A stretch of 43,872 nt of DNA from PALSA-911 sp037442565 (GTDB lineage: Bacteria; Pseudomonadota; Alphaproteobacteria; Acetobacterales; Acetobacteraceae). The DNA is taken from the NCBI GenBank assembly GCA_037442565.1, contig JBBIQA010000011.1:1-43872 (forward strand), written 5' to 3'. The notes under the pieces are model-generated. The model was given only the letters and a program-made list of their open reading frames with translations. It did not search any database and was not told the DNA's origin. Of the stretch, positions 41,852 to 43,872 are shown one piece after another (positions within the stretch are counted from its first letter, which is position 1; every line of letters starts with the position of its first letter). Both the position numbers and the translations under genes were made by a program.

Positions 41852-42376
41852 ATGGGCGTCGAATTCGCGGCCGAACAGGGGCTGCTTGCCGAGAGCGAAC
41901 TGGCGCCTGTCCGCCAGAGCCACTACCCGATCCTCGAGGACCTACCGCGCGAGGAAGTCGTCGACCTGGCACGATGGCTGCGCGGGCAGCATGGCAGGGT
42001 GAGGGACATCATCCGGGATCGCCGGCGGGTCCGGCGCGGCAAGGCCGAGCCGCGTGGCGCCACGCCGGAGACCCCAAGCGAACGCGGGCTGGCGGCAAAG
42101 AAGCAGGTGTTCGCCCGCGCGCTGAAGCGCGTCAACGCACGGCTGTCGCAGATCTCGGCTGCGGCGAAACGGGCCCAGGCCGTCGCCGCCATGCGGGCCG
42201 CTCTGCACCGCAAGGACACGGGTTCGGTGCATCATCCGGTTGGCGGCCAAACCGCCGGACAGGGCATGCGCGCGCTACCTCACCGCAAGGCCCGCCCGGT
42301 CGTGCACGGAGCCAGGATCGGCAGCGTGTCGCAGGCTGTGCGCAACGCGCAGGCAGCCCGCGACACGCGCGGTTGA
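41852..42376 (+). CDS. Small basic protein of unknown function, 174 aa
   Basis: The ATG at 41852 follows AAGGAG at 6-nt spacing. The protein is rich in Arg and Ala and strongly basic, with no signal peptide or membrane segment. Residues 30-60 (PREEVVDLARWLRGQHGRVR) and 60-105 (RRVRRGKAEPRG, AAKKQVFARALKRVNARLSQ) look helical. The basic helical parts suggest nucleic-acid binding, but no known DNA-binding motif is visible. I do not recognise a function. It lies after the luciferase-like pair, behind an intergenic hairpin, and is convergent with the monooxygenase gene, which ends 6 nt away. Confidence 0.7.
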   Translation: MGVEFAAEQGLLAESELAPVRQSHYPILEDLPREEVVDLARWLRGQHGRVRDIIRDRRRVRRGKAEPRGATPETPSERGLAAKKQVFARALKRVNARLSQISAAAKRAQAVAAMRAALHRKDTGSVHHPVGGQTAGQGMRALPHRKARPVVHGARIGSVSQAVRNAQAARDTRG

Positions 42377-42382
42377 TCCGCG

Positions 42383-43872
42383 CTACTTCGTCAGCACGAA
42401 GCCTTCGTAGTCATTGGCGGCGACGGCATCGCATTTCTGCTTGTAGCCGGAGAAACCACCGACATACGGCATGAACACCTTCGGCTTGCCCGGGATGTTC
42501 GCGCCGATGTACCAGGAATTCGCCAGCGGATAGAGCGTGCTGTCGGCCACGTCGTTCACGTGCTGCACCCAGGCATTCTGCGCCTTCGGGTCCGCGTCGA
42601 TGCGGTTGTAGCCATGCGAGCGCAGATAGGTCAGGCAGTCCGCCACCCAGTCGGTGTGCTGCTCGATCGCCAGGATCATCTGCGTCTTCACCGAAGGGCT
42701 GCCAGGCCCGGTGATGACGAACATGTTGGGGAATCCCGAAACCATCAGGCCGAGATAGGTGCGCGGCCCGGCTTCCCATTCCGCCGCCAGAGAGGGACCG
42801 CCCTCCACGCGAATGTCGATCTCGCGCAGCGCGCCGGTCATGGCATCGAAGCCGGTGGCGAAGCAGATGGCGTCGAACGGACCGAATTCGCCATCGCGGG
42901 TGCGCACGCCGGTCTCGGTGATCTCCTCGATCGGGTTGTTCTTCACGTCCACCAGCGAGACGTTGTTGCGGTTATAGGTCTCGTAATAGTTGGTATCGAG
43001 GCAGAGCCGCTTGGTGCCGATCGGATGGTCCTTCGGCGCCAGGATCTCGGCCACAGCCGGGTTGCGCACGATGCTGCGGATCTTCTGGCGCACGAACTCC
43101 GAAGCGGTGTCGTTGGACGCCTGGTTCACCAGCAGGTCGGTGTAGGAATACAGGAAGCTGATGCTGCCGCCCTCGGCCCATTTCGCTTCATAGGCGCGCA
43201 GGCGCTCCTCCTCGGTGGCTTCCAGCGCCGATTTGGTCGGCGCGGGATGGCCGGCGATGCCGAACGGGGTATCGAGGGCGGCGCGCCGGCGTGCCTCGTA
43301 TTCTTCCTTGTGCCGGCGCTCCTTCTCCGGATCGAGCGGCGCGTTGCGGGCGGGCAGGCTGAAATTAGCCGTGCGCTGGAACACCGTCAGATGGTCCGCC
43401 TGGGCGGCGATCTGCGGGATCATCTGCACGCCGGAAGACCCGGTGCCGATCACGGCGACGCGCAGGCCGGAGAAATCCACTCCCTCCTGCGGCCACAGGC
43501 CGGTGTGGTACCACTTGCCCTTGAAGGTCTCGATGCCCTTGAAATCGGGCACCCTTGGCGTGGACAGGTTGCCGCTTGCCATCACGCAGTACTGCGCGCG
43601 GACCACTTCGCCCGTGTCGGTGGTGATGGTCCAGCGGTCGGTCTTCGGATCGAAGGTCGCGGACTTCACCCTTGTGTTCAGCTGGATGTCACGGCGCAGG
43701 TCGAACCGGTCCGCCACGTGGTTGATGTAGCGCAGGATCTCCGGCTGGGTGCCGTAGCGTTCCGGCCATTTCCATTCCTGCTGCAACGCATTGTCGAACG
43801 AATAGGAGTATTCCAGGCTCTCCACATCGCAGCGCGCCCCGGGGTAGCGGTTCCAGAACCAGGTGCCGCCGA
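42383..43872 (-). CDS. Baeyer-Villiger-type flavin monooxygenase, 5' end beyond window
   Basis: FAD- and NADPH-dependent monooxygenase related to cyclohexanone monooxygenases. The frame is open through the right window edge, where GGTWFWNRYPGARCDVES precedes the visible SLEYSYSFDNALQQEWKWPE, so the N-terminal FAD-binding GxGxxG and start codon are missing. The BVMO fingerprint FxGxxxHxxxWP is present as FKGKWYHTGLWP, followed by the NADPH Rossmann motif AVIGTGSSGVQMIPQIA. Other family blocks are ICFATGFDAMTGAL and MFVITGPGSPSVKTQMILAI. It probably inserts oxygen next to a carbonyl or oxidises a heteroatom. Confidence 0.92.
   Translation of the reverse strand, partial: GGTWFWNRYPGARCDVESLEYSYSFDNALQQEWKWPERYGTQPEILRYINHVADRFDLRRDIQLNTRVKSATFDPKTDRWTITTDTGEVVRAQYCVMASGNLSTPRVPDFKGIETFKGKWYHTGLWPQEGVDFSGLRVAVIGTGSSGVQMIPQIAAQADHLTVFQRTANFSLPARNAPLDPEKERRHKEEYEARRRAALDTPFGIAGHPAPTKSALEATEEERLRAYEAKWAEGGSISFLYSYTDLLVNQASNDTASEFVRQKIRSIVRNPAVAEILAPKDHPIGTKRLCLDTNYYETYNRNNVSLVDVKNNPIEEITETGVRTRDGEFGPFDAICFATGFDAMTGALREIDIRVEGGPSLAAEWEAGPRTYLGLMVSGFPNMFVITGPGSPSVKTQMILAIEQHTDWVADCLTYLRSHGYNRIDADPKAQNAWVQHVNDVADSTLYPLANSWYIGANIPGKPKVFMPYVGGFSGYKQKCDAVAANDYEGFVLTK

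Overview
The window is a GC-rich (roughly two thirds GC by eye), densely coded bacterial segment. Family content and the style of its intergenic repeats suggest an alphaproteobacterium, possibly Acetobacteraceae/Rhodospirillales. That placement is inference; no marker gene is present. No phage, transposase or CRISPR array was seen.

The core (about 10.8-36.4 kb) is an exosortase A (XrtA/EpsH-type) exopolysaccharide locus. On the minus strand are the TPR protein PrsT (10773-13541) and a polyprenyl-phosphate sugar transferase (14028-15533). A 500-bp divergent control region and a tRNA-like element (16037-16110) precede a plus-strand operon: outer-membrane export lipoprotein, Wzz-type chain-length protein, tyrosine autokinase, outer-membrane beta-barrel, XrtA-associated ATPase, polysaccharide deacetylase, FemAB-like acyltransferase, exosortase A fused to an EpsI domain, an oxidoreductase-epimerase fusion and a GT4 glycosyltransferase. 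Beyond it lie a 32-residue membrane-peptide ORF behind a Shine-Dalgarno-masking hairpin (30058-30203), a sugar-nucleotide epimerase, a two-subunit CoA-transferase, a glutamine-dependent amidotransferase and a second GT4 glycosyltransferase. Together these would prime, extend, trim, modify and export a polysaccharide. No Wzy polymerase, Wzx flippase, PrsK/PrsR pair or PEP-CTERM substrate is visible here.

The left flank (1-10.7 kb) holds a palindrome-rich repeat, an unrecognised 532-residue protein, a CelD/BcsL-type acetyltransferase, a WalW-like deacetylase, an NHL beta-propeller, a Rieske protein and an iron-type ABC importer (binding protein, double permease, ATPase). The right flank (36.7-43.9 kb) is catabolic or redox in character: an MFS exporter, an extradiol-dioxygenase-like protein, a Spy/LTXXQ-like periplasmic protein behind an FNR/FixK-type box, two tandem luciferase-like oxidoreductases, a small basic protein and a truncated Baeyer-Villiger-type monooxygenase.

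The least expected signals are the tRNA-like element with a Val(AAC)-type loop lacking U33 in the export operon leader, and the tiny membrane ORF with its masked ribosome-binding site.
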